A DNA stretch of 64,000 bases from Pegoplata infirma (lineage: Eukaryota; Arthropoda; Insecta; Diptera; Anthomyiidae), in NCBI GenBank assembly GCA_963921195.1, contig OY992537.1:57932313-57996312 (forward strand). The letters are read 5' to 3'. The notes beneath the pieces were generated by a model. The model was not told where the DNA came from and searched no databases. It saw only the letters and a program-made list of their open reading frames with translations. Shown piece after piece: positions 41,858 through 53,595 of the stretch (position 1 is the first letter of the stretch; the number at the start of each line of letters is the position of its first letter). A program made the position numbers and the translations under genes.

Positions 41858-43607
41858 ATTCCATGTCAAATCGGACACTTTGAAATTTTTTTTTTTTAGA
41901 TTTTCCCAATTTGTTTCAGTTTTTAGTACCCTTCGAAAATTTCTTCGTGGTAAATTTTCAGATTTTTTTTGATGACCCGTTCAAAAGATATCGCATTTTT
42001 AAAAATTGGTAGTTTGTTCCTTTACTCAAACTTCTTTTACTCATAACTTCTTCAATAATGGTCTAAATTTAAATTTTTTTTCAAAATTTTTGTTTTTTTA
42101 CGTACTTTAAAAAAAAAATCCAAAAAAAATCTTAAAAGCGCTCTAGTATTCGATTTTTAAGTTTTAAAATTTAAATCTCATTTTTGAAAATTTAAATCTC
42201 ATTTGATGTTTGAATTCTTCGAATTTCGTGAATCTTTTTTGCGTAAAACTTCTATCGATTCTACAAATTTTTTACACAGGAGGATCGTGGGATATCCATT
42301 ATTACTATTTTTTTAAATTTTTTGAAAAAATTTTATTGTAATTTTCCAATCTTAAAATCATTTCTACTGCTACAATGGTGCGTCATAGAGGGGTCATTTA
42401 TAAGACAAACCCCCATTAATTTTTACGTCTTAACATTTCTTTGGAACAAACTGATACCCTATCTCCAATTTCTAAGGGGGCTCCCACACAAAACCACATT
42501 TTTTAAAATTTGCTCCAACCGCTCTAACTGCCCTAATAGTGCCCTTAGAGCAACAAAATGTATGACCGACCCACAATATTTTTTTAGTCCAAACATTTTC
42601 TCTGAACACACCTACCCTGTATCTCTAATTGTTAAGGCGGTCCCCATACAATTTTTTTTTATTTTTTATAAATTTGTTTTATTTAATCAGCTTCTACCGG
42701 TCCAATGGTGCGTCCGAGAGGGGTCATTAGTGAGACCGACCCCCATTTATTTTTACCCTACAACATTTTTTTAAACATACCTAAGCCCTATCTCCAATCC
42801 CTAAGTAGGCTATCAGACAAATAACAGTTGAAGTAAATTTTATAAAAATTTAATTTTGAATGGAAGCCTACTTAGGGAGTTGATATAGGGCGTAGGTATG
42901 TTTTAAAAAAATGTTGTAGGGTAAAAATAAATGGAGGTCGGTCGCACTAATGACCCTTCTCGGACGCACCATTGGACCGGTAGAAGCTGATTAAATAAAA
43001 CAAATTTACAAAAAATAAAAAAAATTATATGGGGACCGCCTTAACAGTTAAAGATAGAGGGTAGGTGTGTTTAAAGAAAATGTTTGGACTAAAAAAATAT
43101 TGTGTTCGGTCATACATTTTGTTGCTCTAAGGGCATTATTAGGGCAGTTAGAGCGGTTGGAGCAAATTGTAAAAAAATTTCGTTTTGTGTGGGAGCCCCC
43201 TTAGCAATTGGAGATAGGGTATTAGTTTGCTCCAAAGAAATGTTTAGTCGTAAAAATTAATGGGGGTCGGTCTAGGAAATGACCCCTCTATGACGTACCA
43301 TTGGGGCGGTATAATTGATTTTAAGATTGGAAAATTACAATAAAATTTTTTCAAAAAATTTTAAAAAATAGTTATAATCGTTATTCCACAATCCTCCTGG
43401 GCAAAAAAATTGTAGAATCGATAGATGTTTTACACAAAAAAATTTCAAAAAAATCGAGGGGGATAAACATTTTCAAAAATTAGATTTAAATTTTAAAACT
43501 TAAAAATCGCATACTAGAGCGCTTTTAAGAATTTTTTGGGTTTTTTTTTTTTAAAGAGTACGTAAAAAATAAAAATTTTGAAAAAAAAATTGAAATTTTG
43601 ACCATTA

Positions 43608-45044
43608 CACCGCTCTACAAATCTGAGGTTTGTCGCTGCGTTTTGAATGAAGCCAAAAAAAGTTTATATGTTTTGGTTTCCCGATTCCGAAATGGTCACT
43701 CAAATTTTTCTATCACGTCTAGTGTTTGGGGTCCGGGAATTCCCGGGTCAGATTTCCCGAGAATTCCCGGGTAAAGACTGACGGGAATTCCCGGGAATTT
43801 TTTTTAATTTTTCCCGGGAAATCCGGGAATTTTACAAAATATACCATTTTATATAAAAAACGTTTATTTAAATTTAATTTTTAATATTTTTTTACATGCA
43901 GGTATAATTACATTTGCTATTTTTTGTATTTTTTCTATTTGGAAGAACAGTGCAAATATATATTCATAGAAAAACTGGCTGAGTGTTAAAAGTATGACAA
44001 TATCATGAAAAAACTTAAAAAGTCAAAAAATATACGTCGGTTAATGATAATTTTGCTAAAACTGTAAAAAAAATATAAAAATTTTGAACCTAGAATTTAC
44101 ATTTCCAGAACAAATATTAAAAGTGAGTTTTTGCTCGAATAACGCAGTTTTAAATTTTTTGCGATTTTTAGCTATTTTTTGCGAGTTTTTGCGGGGGAAA
44201 AAGTTGCAATATTTTTTTTGTGTTGTTTTGTTGTATTTCAGGATTTTTACCTTTTGTTTTTTGATTTTTTATGTTTTAATTACTTGTTTATCTGTAATAA
44301 AACTATTTTTAATAAAAAGTTGGTCAAATTTTAATGTTTTTTATGATTTATATTAGTAATGAATATTTCCCGGGATTTCCGGGAATCCCGCGAAATAAAT
44401 TATTTTTTTCCCGTTTCCCGGGAAATTGAAAAGTCCAGGAATTCCCAAACACTAATCACGTCACAATTTTGAGAAAATCGCCGTTAAAGTGTCAAAAACG
44501 GCCCATTTTGACCATTTTTGAGCGCCTATAAGATAAGATCCTGACATGCGAATGAATTGATATCAAGCTCATTCGAAAGTGTGTAATTTTCTCTTTAAGA
44601 CAAAATTAAATTTTGTTCGAATTTAATTTTTTATAATGGTGAAAAAATCATTAGCCACAAATGCTTTAAATTTAATATTTACGTGTGTATTTGTATGGAA
44701 ATTTGTTAAAAAAAACACTGTGTAAATAAACTAAATATTTAAAAAATGGAAGGTTTTTTGTTAATGATTTTTTTACCATTTTAGAAAATTAAATTCCAAG
44801 AACATTTTATCTTGTCTTATAGAGAAAATTACATACTTTTGAATGAGCTTAATATCAAGTCAATCGCATATCAGGGTCTTATATTATAAGCTTTCAAAAA
44901 AGGGTCCAAAATGGCCTTTATCGGCACTTTAACCGCGAATAACTCTAAATCCTGATGTGATAGACATATTTGGGGCGCAGATTTAAAATCAGCGCAACAA
45001 ACACTACCTAAATCAGTTACCAGAATCCAATACGTTGAGCTGTG
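43608..45044. mobile_element. PIF/Harbinger-like foldback, TIR CACCGCTCTACAA, TSD TTA, carrying a hAT
   Basis: This is the second copy of 26046-26746. TTA is duplicated at 43605-43607 and 45045-45047. The mirrored foldback arm supplies the empty site (GACCATTATTGAAG), which confirms a 3-bp duplication. A hAT of 735 bp (43720-44454) is inserted. Without it the length is about 694 bp. Confidence 0.85.
43720..44454. mobile_element. hAT MITE, TIR TAGTGTTTGGG, rich in TTCCCGGGAA
   Basis: TAGTGTTTGGGGTCCGGGAAT faces TTCCCAAACACTA. The 8-bp duplication ATCACGTC is perfect (43712-43719 and 44455-44462). The subterminal zones are arrays of AATTCCCGGGAATT. The 90-aa ORF (44084-44356) is hydrophobic low complexity, not a transposase. 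A related fragment lies at 54668-54790. Confidence 0.87.
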
Positions 45045-45250
45045 TTATTGAAGAAGTTATTAGAAGTTTGAGTAAAGGAACATACTACCAATTTTTTAAA
45101 ATTCGATATCTTTTGAACGTGTCATCAAAAAAATCTGAAAATTTTCCACGAAGAAGTTTTCGAAGGGTACTAAAAACTGTAAACAAATTGGGAAAATATA
45201 AAAAAAAAAAATTTTCAAAGTGTCCGATTTGACATAGAATGCCCCATATA

Positions 45251-46610
45251 TAGATTTTGAATTTTAAATAGGTCAACGAAGAGAACGTTTAATTTTGGCA
45301 TATATTTCGACAACTTTTGTTGCTATCTTTTATAAAATTTTGTTTATCATAAAATTGTGCATTTCAACCATTAAACTACTCTTCCGCTTAACAAATAATA
45401 AAAAACATTCTGGATCATTAAAAATTCAACCATAAATTATATAATAACAACACATGCCATATATCAGAGCACTATTTAATATCAGATTTAACATTTTATG
45501 GCTGACACTTAAGATTTTATTCAAAACCACCTTTTAAAAATATAACGAAAACAAAAGCCAGAAAAAGAAAAAGAATTCAACCAAAATTAAGAAAAAAAAA
45601 ACAAAAAACTCTACCTAAGATACTAAACAACAGGTTAAGGAAGGTCAGTGATTGTATGTGAAACTACCAAAAAAAAGAAATAAAGTAATTCTTGTTCGTC
45701 TGCTGCCATAGCACAGGGTAGCACATATTATTAAATTAAAATAAGACTATAATTTTATCAATTAAATAAAAATAAAATAAAAAAAATAAAAATTTAATAA
45801 CAAATGAAATAACTAAACTGAAAACAACGTAAAAAAATAGTTTTCATGCCAAACGACAATAAAAATTACAAAAAAAAAAATGAGTTAATGATGGCTCCGC
45901 AGTATCAACACCTTTAGGCGGTTAATATATCATAGTGGTCAGTGAAGTCAAGATGAATTATAAGATACATATTATGTTGGTGTAAAACAACCAAGAAATA
46001 CTTAAGAAATTACCTGAAATATGTTAAACCTAAAGTATTCAGCTTTTTTTAAGGTTTTTTCAACCAACAAAACAATGTTGTCTTCACTTACTCACACTAT
46101 TTTTTTAACGTTGTAGTTGTTTTTTGTGATTATAATTATCTGTTAAGTTGGTTTTCAACCATTTTTTTAGGGATTGTTTGTAAAATTTTTGTAATTTCAT
46201 CTAAAAGGGATTATTGAAAAAAATTATGCGTGAAGGATCTTTTTAATAAAGTGTATTAAAAAATATTGTAAATTAATTGTGCACGTAGTAAGAAATTTTT
46301 TGTGTTGTGCACAAGAAATTAAGTGTTTAAATTTAAAAAAGTATTTTTATGTCTTACATTAAGGGTTTTTAATAACGCCTTTTTAAAGATAAAAAGTAAT
46401 TTCTGCTCTTAATTCGATAATCAAATAAATCTTTTAAAACGGGTTTCCTTTCTAAGTCTTTTGTTTAACCTTAACAAATAAAGCGATGCAAAACAAGCAA
46501 AACAGATAAATTTAGGCAAGGAAAAAATTCGAATTTTATTTAAAATTCATATAATATTTATGTAATATAGAATTATTGATTTTATAAATTTCTCAAAATC
46601 ATTTGAAATT
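45251..46610. other. Possible host unique island
   Basis: AT-rich and without repeat matches. It holds one AAGTCTTTTGTTT motif (46448-46466) in the plus direction. No convincing ORF, so intron or intergenic. Confidence 0.4.
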
Positions 46611-46612
46611 TA

Positions 46613-47372
46613 CACAGAAAAAAAATTTACATTCTCAGAATTATTTTGTTCATACACTGTGTGAATTTAACATGACTTTTTTTTCCCAAACATTTTTTAT
46701 AAACAGTATTAATTTGTTCATACATGTTATGAACAAATTCTTGACGATTTTTGTTTTAAATTTTAGCACTTTTTTGTAATTTATGAATAACTTGGTGGGC
46801 CATATTATCAGAAACACAAACACGCGTTAATTAAGATGATTTTTTTCAAGTTTTCTTTATTTATTACAAACTTACAAAAAATTTATGTAAAAAGTAAATA
46901 AGACCATTAATTCGCGTTATCACCAGCTTCACCTTCTAATGGAATAGTTTTAACTTAAAATTCTTCATGCTAGGAATTGTTTGGCAGAAATACACAAGGA
47001 TTTTTGTATGCATCAGGTCATTTGTGTTGACGGGATATCTAAAAAGATATTAAACAAAATGCTCTAAATAAATGGAAATATAAAATACATATATTAATAC
47101 AAACACATTGAACTTACCTTTCCATCTTCCATGTTAAAAGATTCTTCCATATTTGAGGATTCCAATTAGAGTATTCTTCTTTAAACAAAAAAAAAAATAC
47201 GCAAAAAAATTTGACAATTTCTTTTTTATTTTAAACTAACCTGTTTGATTTTTTTTTTGAAATTTTAAAATTTAAAATCATGTTCATAAATAGTATTAAT
47301 TTATGCATACATAGTTTGAACTGAAATCAATGTACGCAATTCATTCTATTTATGTACAAAATTTGTTCTGTG
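46613..47372 (-). mobile_element. TIR element CACAGAAAAAAAATTT, TSD TA, with spliced gene relic
   Basis: CACAGAAAAAAAATTTAC and GTACAAAATTTGTTCTGTG are inverted, with TA on both sides (46611-46612, 47373-47374). Palindromic TTCATACA/TGTATGAAC words lie near both ends. The middle carries minus-strand exons (see 46936-47281). A TA duplication suggests Tc1/mariner-like integration. At 760 bp it is too short for a full transposase. Confidence 0.65.
46936..47281 (-). pseudogene. Spliced minus-strand gene relic inside a TA-flanked element
   Basis: Minus-strand exon A (47178-47118) and exon B (47038-46936) are separated by a 79-bp intron with GTAAGT donor and TTTTTAG acceptor (47117-47039). They join in frame: EEYSNWNPQIWKNLLTWKME, then RYPVNTNDLMHTKILVYFCQ, then TIPSMKNFKLKLFH and a stop at 46936-46938. 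Upstream, ACAG|GTTAGT at 47241 and a T-rich tract ending TTTAAAG at 47179 suggest another intron. The ATG at 47281 would be out of phase by one base, so the first exon is uncertain or decayed. Tryptophan-rich composition over 50 open codons argues for past selection. I do not recognise the family. Confidence 0.42.
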
Positions 47373-47529
47373 TATACTTTCAAGAAATAAAATTCAATTT
47401 CTAAAGAATTTATTTTTTTCCATAATAAAATTTTCAAATATTTAAGATTTTATTTTTTGGTAGAAATTGTACTTGCATTTGTTATAAAAAGCAAAAAAAA
47501 AGTAACACTATGTAAGATTTTTAACATTT

Positions 47530-49255
47530 TTTTACTGTTCTTTGTTCCCTTCGAAAACTCTTTCGTGGTAAATTTTCACATTTTTTTAACACCCATTCAA
47601 AAAAAATATTTTTTTTTATAAATTGGTAGTTTTTTCTTTACTCAATCTTCTTTATCTCATAACTTCTTCAAAAATGGACCAAATTCCATTTTTTTTTTTA
47701 ATTTTTTGTTTGTTTACGTACGTATTTAAAAAAAAAATCATAAAAAAACAAAACATTAAAAAACAAGTAGAAAAGTTTAATTCGACTTTGCCGAATCTAT
47801 GAATACCCTCCACAATGCATTTTTTAAAGGATAGTACGTGAAAAAAATAACAATTTTGATTAGAAATATTTTATTTTGAGTAAAAAACTCTTTTGTTTTC
47901 ATTTAAAAGAAAAATTACTAAAATTTTTTTTTACTGTTAAAATATTTCTGAGTGAATGCACTTACGTATGTAAATAAAAATATTGACATTTTTGTAAAAA
48001 AAAACTAATTTTTTTTTTGAGTGTAAAATTTTTTTTGAGTGTAAAATTTTTTTCGAATGTAAAATTTTTTTCGAGTGTAATTTTTAAGTAACTAAACAAG
48101 TTTAAAAAGCATTACTTTAAAACTAAACAAGTTTGAAAAGCATTGCTTAGTTACCACCAATGCTTTTTAAACTTGTTTACCACGTGGCATTTAAGATGAA
48201 CAAAATCTGAAATTCGGGTTTTGCTTATAACTTTTGAACTACTTGACCGATTGAGCTGAAATTCATTACCAAACAGACCTGAGGAACGGCAAAGATACAT
48301 GCCACGTTTCAGCAGTCTCATTATTGTTTTCCGAAAGTTATCGTGTTTTTTATCTCGTAAATTTGCGAAAACCCCTTGCTGAAATTTACTGTTTTGCTCA
48401 TAACTTTTGAACCACTGGACCGATTTGGCTGGATTGCAATACCAACCTAACCAGATAAACGACCAACATATATGCCAAACTTCAGTAGCCTCTGTGAAGC
48501 CTTTCAAAAGTTAGCGTGTTTTCTACGGACAGACAGACAGACGGACGGACGGACATCGCTAGATCGACTTAAAATCTATCGAGAATCATGAATATATATA
48601 CTTTATGGGGTCCTAGACCAATATTTCGATGTGTTACAAACGGAGTGACAAACTTATATATACCCTCTATCACTAGAGTGGAGGGTATAAAAAGAATTCT
48701 GACCATTTTTGAAGATGTTATGAGTAAAAGAAGATTGAGTAAAGGAACAAACTAGCAGTTTTTAAAAATTAGATTTTTTTGAATAGGTATCAAAAAAATC
48801 TGAAAACTTACTTTGATTTTTTTTAAATATTTTTTGTGGAATACTTCTATCGATTTTACAGATTTCGTGCCCAGTAGGGGGAAACATTTTATTGTAATTT
48901 TTCAATCTTAAAATCATGTCTACTGCTTAAATGGTGTATTGTAGAGGGGTCAATAGCAAGACCGACCCCATTATTTTTAAGCTTAAAATTTTTTCAGAAC
49001 AAAATAATAACCTATCTCCAATTTTTAAGGGGCCTCCCATACAAAATTAAATTTTTTTAAAATTTTCTCCAACCGCTATAACTGCCCTAAGAGTGCCCTT
49101 AGAGCAAACAAATGTATGACCGACCCTCAATATTTTTTTAATCCAACCATTTTCTCTGAACCCAACTATCCTCTATTTTTAACTCTTAAGTCGGTCCCCA
49201 TACAATTATTTTTATTTTTTATAAATTTGTTTTATTTTATCAGCTTCTTTTTGGT
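47530..49255. repeat. CATTCCATGTCAAATC foldback family copy, split by a DINE-1-like element
   Basis: The left part (47530-47762) has CCTTCGAAAACTCTTTCGTGG and AATTGGTAGTTTTTTC. The right part (48690-49255) has the inverse phrases, then the GACCGACCCCATTATTTTT paragraphs. Outer ends are lost. Confidence 0.6.
47763..48689 (-). mobile_element. DINE-1-like element, subfamily A, complete
   Basis: On the minus strand: 5' hairpin TATACCCTCCACTCTAGTGATAGAGGG at 48689, core, GTCY (48527-48554), the two body paragraphs, then the 3' hairpin TTCGgCAAAGTCGAA and CTACTTGTTT at 47763. A 118-aa antisense-type ORF (48151-48507) recurs in other copies and is a by-product of the repeat. Confidence 0.82.
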
Positions 49256-49764
49256 ATTTGTTGTCAGATATCTGAATATTATGATTCCGTAATATTAGGC
49301 TGATATATTTATTATTTGTTTGGACAGACACGCTCAAAGTTCATATATGTTCGCTTGTTTAAAATGGCATGCAAATTTACTGTATATTCAATCGTTTGTT
49401 ACAATCATAGTAAACTTATCATTTGACTTTGCTGTATATTTTCGTAAATGACAATTGCCATGGATGAGATTTGCATTAAAAAAAGTTGTAAAAAGTGCCA
49501 CAAAAAAAATTTCGTAGAACAAAATATAAACAACATCAAAATTTCAATGTTCATCAAATTCAGTGGACTGCACCTTTTTAGCGCTGTGGAGCGCTGTTTA
49601 ACGAAAGATGTCAAATTACAGCTTGAAGTCTTAGCTAAAAGTTAAAAAAAAAAATTCAGCTGCTCTTACCTGCTCCTTTCCAAAAAAAAAAAAAACAGTA
49701 AAACTATAAAATAATAAAGTAACAAAACATGAATTTTCGTTCATGCTTCAGAAACTCTGATTTT
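49256..49764 (+). other. Segment with a coding-like 65-codon ORF
   Basis: The ORF 49448-49645 reads MTIAMDEICIKKSCKKCHKK and then ends ...AVERCLTKDVKLQLEVLAKS. Its composition is reasonable and it has a CxxC-like pair (SCKKCHKK). An A-rich run follows at about 49680-49694. It could be an exon of a gene or part of a transposon. The antisense frame (49405-49614) is also open, so confidence is low. Confidence 0.25.
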
Positions 49765-50436
49765 TATACCCTCCAACCACAGTATGGGGGTATACTCACT
49801 TTGTGATTCCGTGTGTAATGCGAAATATCGGTCGGGGACCCCACATAGTATATATAATATTGATCCATGATCGAATCTAAGACATTCTAGCGATGTCCGT
49901 CAGTCAGTCCGTCTGTAGAAATAACGATGCAGTCCAAACAAAAAGAGCTAGACACCTGAAATTGGGCAAGAATATCTCTTATGTTACTGGTAAGGTTAAG
50001 TTCGAAGATGGGCAAAATCGGAACAGGGGGAAAAAAGTTCCCCTTTGAAGATCTAAAACGACCCCTGAAAAATACGATATTTTTCCGATTTTTTTTTTTA
50101 ATTTTTGCTCAACAAATGTAACATTTGTATGCCGCATTATGTTCATAATAGACCTTCGCTTGAACGAAGGGGGTTAGAAAATTAGATTTTTTCAGGCCTC
50201 CCCCTTTTGGGGGTGTTGTTATAGAAATTAATTAAAAATAACGATAAAAATTTATTATTTAAGCGTAAATATCATAAACAAATAATTTGTAAACATATAT
50301 ATCGGGGATACAAGTGTCCCCCAACAACTCCGCCGACCACCAAAAAAAGGACGTCCCTGCTATTTATTTTTTATTTTAAACGTGTTGGAGAGTATAAAGG
50401 ATTCAGCACAGCCGAATTTAACACTCTTACTTGTTT
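49765..50436 (+). mobile_element. DINE-1-like element, subfamily B, complete
   Basis: It runs from TATACCCTCCAACCACAGTA through the core, a short GTCY tract (49896-49914), AACGATGCAGTCC and a CCCCCTTTTGGGGG segment. It ends at the 3' hairpin ATTCAGCaCAGCCGAAT and CTTACTTGTTT. Confidence 0.8.
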
Positions 50437-51214
50437 CTATTTGTTTTTTCTATGGGAGGTGGGCGTAAAAGTAGGCGGATCAGGTATATATTTTCAGGAG
50501 CCCATTCTACAATTATAATATTTATTTTTTGTAAAAATTGAGTTGATGCATTAAAAATCAAGGGAGTTATGCCACTTTTTCAATACAAGTTGTATGAGAA
50601 GTGGGCGTAAAAGTGGGCGGTTTTTTTTTCAAATTTCACACAAATGATTCTGAGTGTTTAAAAATGATATGTGCCAGAAAACAATGCCGTAGGTCAAAAT
50701 TTAATTTTCACTTTGTATAGGAGGTGGGCGTAAAAGTGGGCGGATCATTTTGATTTTTGCATTTTTTTCTTGATTCAAACAAAAAATGCATGGTGCCAAG
50801 TTTCATTGTCCTTCTACAACTTCTTCTATTTTTAGCCGCTCGTTCTATGAACATCAACCAATGTGCGTCGTGGCAGCGCGCCATTTTGTAGTTGTTTATG
50901 TTTTTTTATCTTGTTGGCTTGTTAGTTGTTTAGTTTGACATAGGTTTTGTGTTAAAAATTGTTAAAATTTTTTAGTTTTCCATGTATAATATTATATTTT
51001 TTTGTATTTAAACTCAAAAAAAAAAATAATTTAAAAAATACTTTATTTTTTATTTTTAGCTAAATTTGTTTTTTTAACGGTAAATGAGTGTATACAAAAA
51101 CAAAATATGTTTTCTGTTGTTTGTAAGTGTTTACGATTTTCTATAAAATCAATTTTGAGAAAATTGAATTTTGGCCAAGAAAGGTCGTCTGCGAAACCAT
51201 AGTGCATTGGTTAA
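50437..51214. repeat. Stretch with three GGGAGGTGGGCGTAAAAGT paragraphs
   Basis: AGGTGGGCGTAAAAGTRGGCGG occurs near 50456, AGTGGGCGTAAAAGTGGGCGG near 50600 and AGGTGGGCGTAAAAGTGGGCGG near 50722. Paragraphs of this kind are seen in DINE-1-like bodies. A GC-richer part (50845-50890) is followed by AT-rich DNA. No gene. Confidence 0.45.
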
Positions 51215-51272
51215 CATTGTGGAGGGTATTTAAAGATTCAGCACAGCCGAATATAGCTTTCTTACTTGTTTT
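51215..51272 (+). mobile_element. 3' end fragment of a DINE-1-like element
   Basis: TTGTGGAGGGTATTTAAAGAT, hairpin ATTCAGCaCAGCCGAAT and CTTACTTGTTTT. It could be the 3' end of the element whose body is 50437-51214. Confidence 0.6.
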
Positions 51273-51930
51273 AATTCTGACACATATTTCGAAAAGGAAA
51301 ATTTTCAGATTCTGAGAGATTTTTTGTACAGAAAACTTTTCAAGTTCTAAGAAAAATTCTCTTAAAAATCTTTTACATTTTGTGTAAAAAACAAGTTGAA
51401 AAGTTAAAGTCGACTTTGCCGAATCTATGAATACCCCCCACAATGCCTTTTTTAAAGGATATTAAATTTTTTTAACGTGAAAATAATTAACAATTTTGAT
51501 TATAAATATTTTGTTTTAAGTAAAAATAAAAATCTCTTTTTTGTAATTTAAAAAAATAAAATTACTTATTTTTTTTGAGTGTAAAACTTTTTTCGAGTGT
51601 AATTTTTGTTTACTGTCAAAATATTTTTGAAATATTTTCATTTTTGTAAAAAAAAAACAAAATTTTTTTTTGGTGTAAAAATTTTTTTGAGTGTAAAATT
51701 ATAACTTTTGAACCACTAGACTAGAGTTTGCAAATAATCGAGATATTCCATAATCGCGATTACGATTAAAAAAATTGCCGTTAATCGCGATTATCGATTA
51801 ATCGATTTTTTTTAAATAATTTGAATTGCAATAGATTTATTAAAAAATTCTTTTAAAATTTACATTTCAGAACGTAAAAAAATACAAAAATTAGAAATTT
51901 TAAGAAATAAAATCATAAACTTTAGTAATT

Positions 51931-53155
51931 CCCGAGCAAAAATAAATCGAGACTTTGGCAGCACAGCTTCTTTTTATAGCATATCATAGCACATCTAATA
52001 TTGTATACAGACTTTCGTGATTTTAAAATCACTAGATGATTTTCCATTAAACAAAATCATATAGTGATTTACAAAATCATCTCAAATTGTACTAGCATAA
52101 AGAAAAATCATAAAATCATCTCAACTTACCATGGTAAGTTTTTGTAGTGTGAACGTGGGGTTACGAGCGCTCATCAGAATGCAATAAAAGTAAGGTAAAA
52201 AAATTAAATTTGTTGTTAAGATTTTTTTTGAAAAACTTTTAACATAAAACTCCTTGTTGATAAAATTTGACACAAGCTTTTCTATTTAAAACCTTAAACA
52301 CTTTTTAAATGATAAGACCGTCCGATAGCCAATATTAAACACGAACCGGATGATAAACGTCTGAAAGTAGAGGTCAAATGAAGTGAAACTGTATTTACAG
52401 TTTTCCATTTCGTGATCCTGTTTCCTTTTAAAAGGACTTCAAAGTTTTAAAAGATACTTTTTTTTTTAAATATTTTTGAAATATTTGTACTTGTTCTAGA
52501 ATGGCACTGGTGATAGCAAATGAAAGAGGAGGATCTCCCCTAGTTTTTCCAATGTTTATAGGATAAAGGGACGTGAATAAAGTCATTTGAATATTTTATC
52601 AAAATATTTTGTTGAAAATTTTTAATGATATTGAAGGATAGCTTTTTGAAAGGACGTAGCTAGCCTCCCTTTTTCTGATATGTAAAAATAATAAAATAGG
52701 AAAATTAGGGGAGATCCTCGTCTTTCATTTGGTATCATTTGTGGCATCCTTGGACAAAAAATATTTCATAAAATGTAATCCTCTAAAACTTTGAAGTCCT
52801 TTTAAAAGGAAACAGGATCAAGAACAGAAAACTGTAAATGCATTTTTACTACATTTAGTCGCTAGTTTCAAACGTATATTATAAAGTTTGTGTTTAACGA
52901 CATTTTATTTTTGTCGGACGGTATAAATTATGATTTTGGGATAAAATACAAGATTTCACTGCATCTTTATTTCGCTTAAATAAACTCTACCTGATTTCAC
53001 TGCGTCTTAATAGCACTTATCTGTGCTACCAAATAGTGCTCTAAACTGTGAAATCGCCCACAGAAGTCTTGCCTAAATTGGAAGGTTTAAATGCGCCCTT
53101 CGACTCGTAATTCCTTTCCAAAAACTGCTCCCAGCTAAGCAAAATGTCTGCTGGG
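51931..53155. mobile_element. TIR element CCCGAGCAAAAATAA, carrying a foldback
   Basis: The start CCCGAGCAAAAATAAATCG and GGCAGCACAGCTTC match 3328-3484. The right end is less certain (ATGTCTGCTGGG at 53144-53155). AAATCAT/ATGATTT words fill 52015-52125. No duplication is visible. Confidence 0.5.
52317..52922. mobile_element. 606-bp foldback, TIR ACCGTCCGAYA
   Basis: ACCGTCCGATA faces TGTCGGACGGT. The inner arms (CCTTTTAAAAGGACTTCAAAG and GAGGATCTCCCCTA with inverses) extend about 230 bp each. A possible ATAA flank is not convincing as a duplication. Confidence 0.62.
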
Positions 53156-53595
53156 TCGTGTCGGAAATTTCATGTCCGAATTTTTTGACCAATTCCTACA
53201 AAGGCTTTTAAATATATTTTTACAAAAAAATTTAGGGGTTACTAATATCAGATTTTAAATTTTACTTTTAATCTTAATGACATTTACGAGAAGAAAGGAA
53301 AAAAAAAAATTATGTATTTTAAATTCGTTATAAAAACAGTGTATTTTATAGATAAAGATTAATCGTAATCGAGTGATTTTTTTGTCGATTACGATTACGA
53401 TTGATTGGTCCGATTAATCGCTATTACGATTACGATTTTAATCGTTTTGCAAACTCTACATTAGACCGATTGAGCTGAAATTCAATACCAAACAGAACTA
53501 GGGAACGGCAAAGATATACGCCAAGCTTTAGCATTGGCTGGTTTGGCTGGATTGCAATACCAATCTGACCAGGTAAATGATCAACATATATGTCA

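Larger units (their letters stand above)
41858..45250. mobile_element. Foldback, TIR CATTCCATGTCAAATCGGAC, carrying a Harbinger-like insert
   Basis: CCATGTCAAATCGGACACTT at the left is mirrored by AGTGTCCGATTTGACATAGA at the right. The arms (41870-42810 and 42840-43600 plus 45048-45236) are inverse copies that meet near 42825. A CTTCGAAAATTTCTTCGTGG phrase and several CCGACCCCCATTAATTTTTA paragraphs recur. The right arm is split by the Harbinger-like element at 43608-45044. ORFs such as 42322-42774 lie in an arm. Relatives: 47530-49255, 56984-57965 and fragments. Confidence 0.72.
51722..53458. mobile_element. hAT element, TIR TAGAGTTTGC, rich in ATCGATTAATCG
   Basis: TAGAGTTTGCAAATAATCG faces TTTTGCAAACTCTA. 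The 8-bp flanks CACTAGAC and CATTAGAC match at 7 of 8. The subterminal zones are arrays of CGATTAATCG and AATCGCGATTA (51735-51812 and 53358-53445). The middle is a nested CCCGAGCAAAA element that itself holds a foldback. Confidence 0.83.
51391..53595 (-). mobile_element. DINE-1-like element, subfamily A, with nested inserts
   Basis: The 3' signature (ACAAGTTGAAAAGTTAAAGTC) opens the minus-strand copy. The body is cut at AACTTTTGAACCACTAGAC by the hAT 51722-53458 and resumes with CGATTGAGCTGAAATTC. The core and 5' end are absent. Confidence 0.72.

Noticed and set aside
42322..42774. 150-aa ORF
   Set aside because: It lies within one arm of a foldback whose other arm is mirrored; related copies at 48.9 and 57.5 kb do not keep the frame.
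44084..44356. 90-aa hydrophobic ORF inside a hAT MITE
   Set aside because: Low-complexity Phe/Leu-rich sequence from T-runs; no BED, DDE or hATC features.
48151..48507. 118-aa minus-strand ORF
   Set aside because: Part of the DINE-1 subfamily-A body; the same peptide pieces recur in other copies with frameshifts, so it is not under coding constraint.
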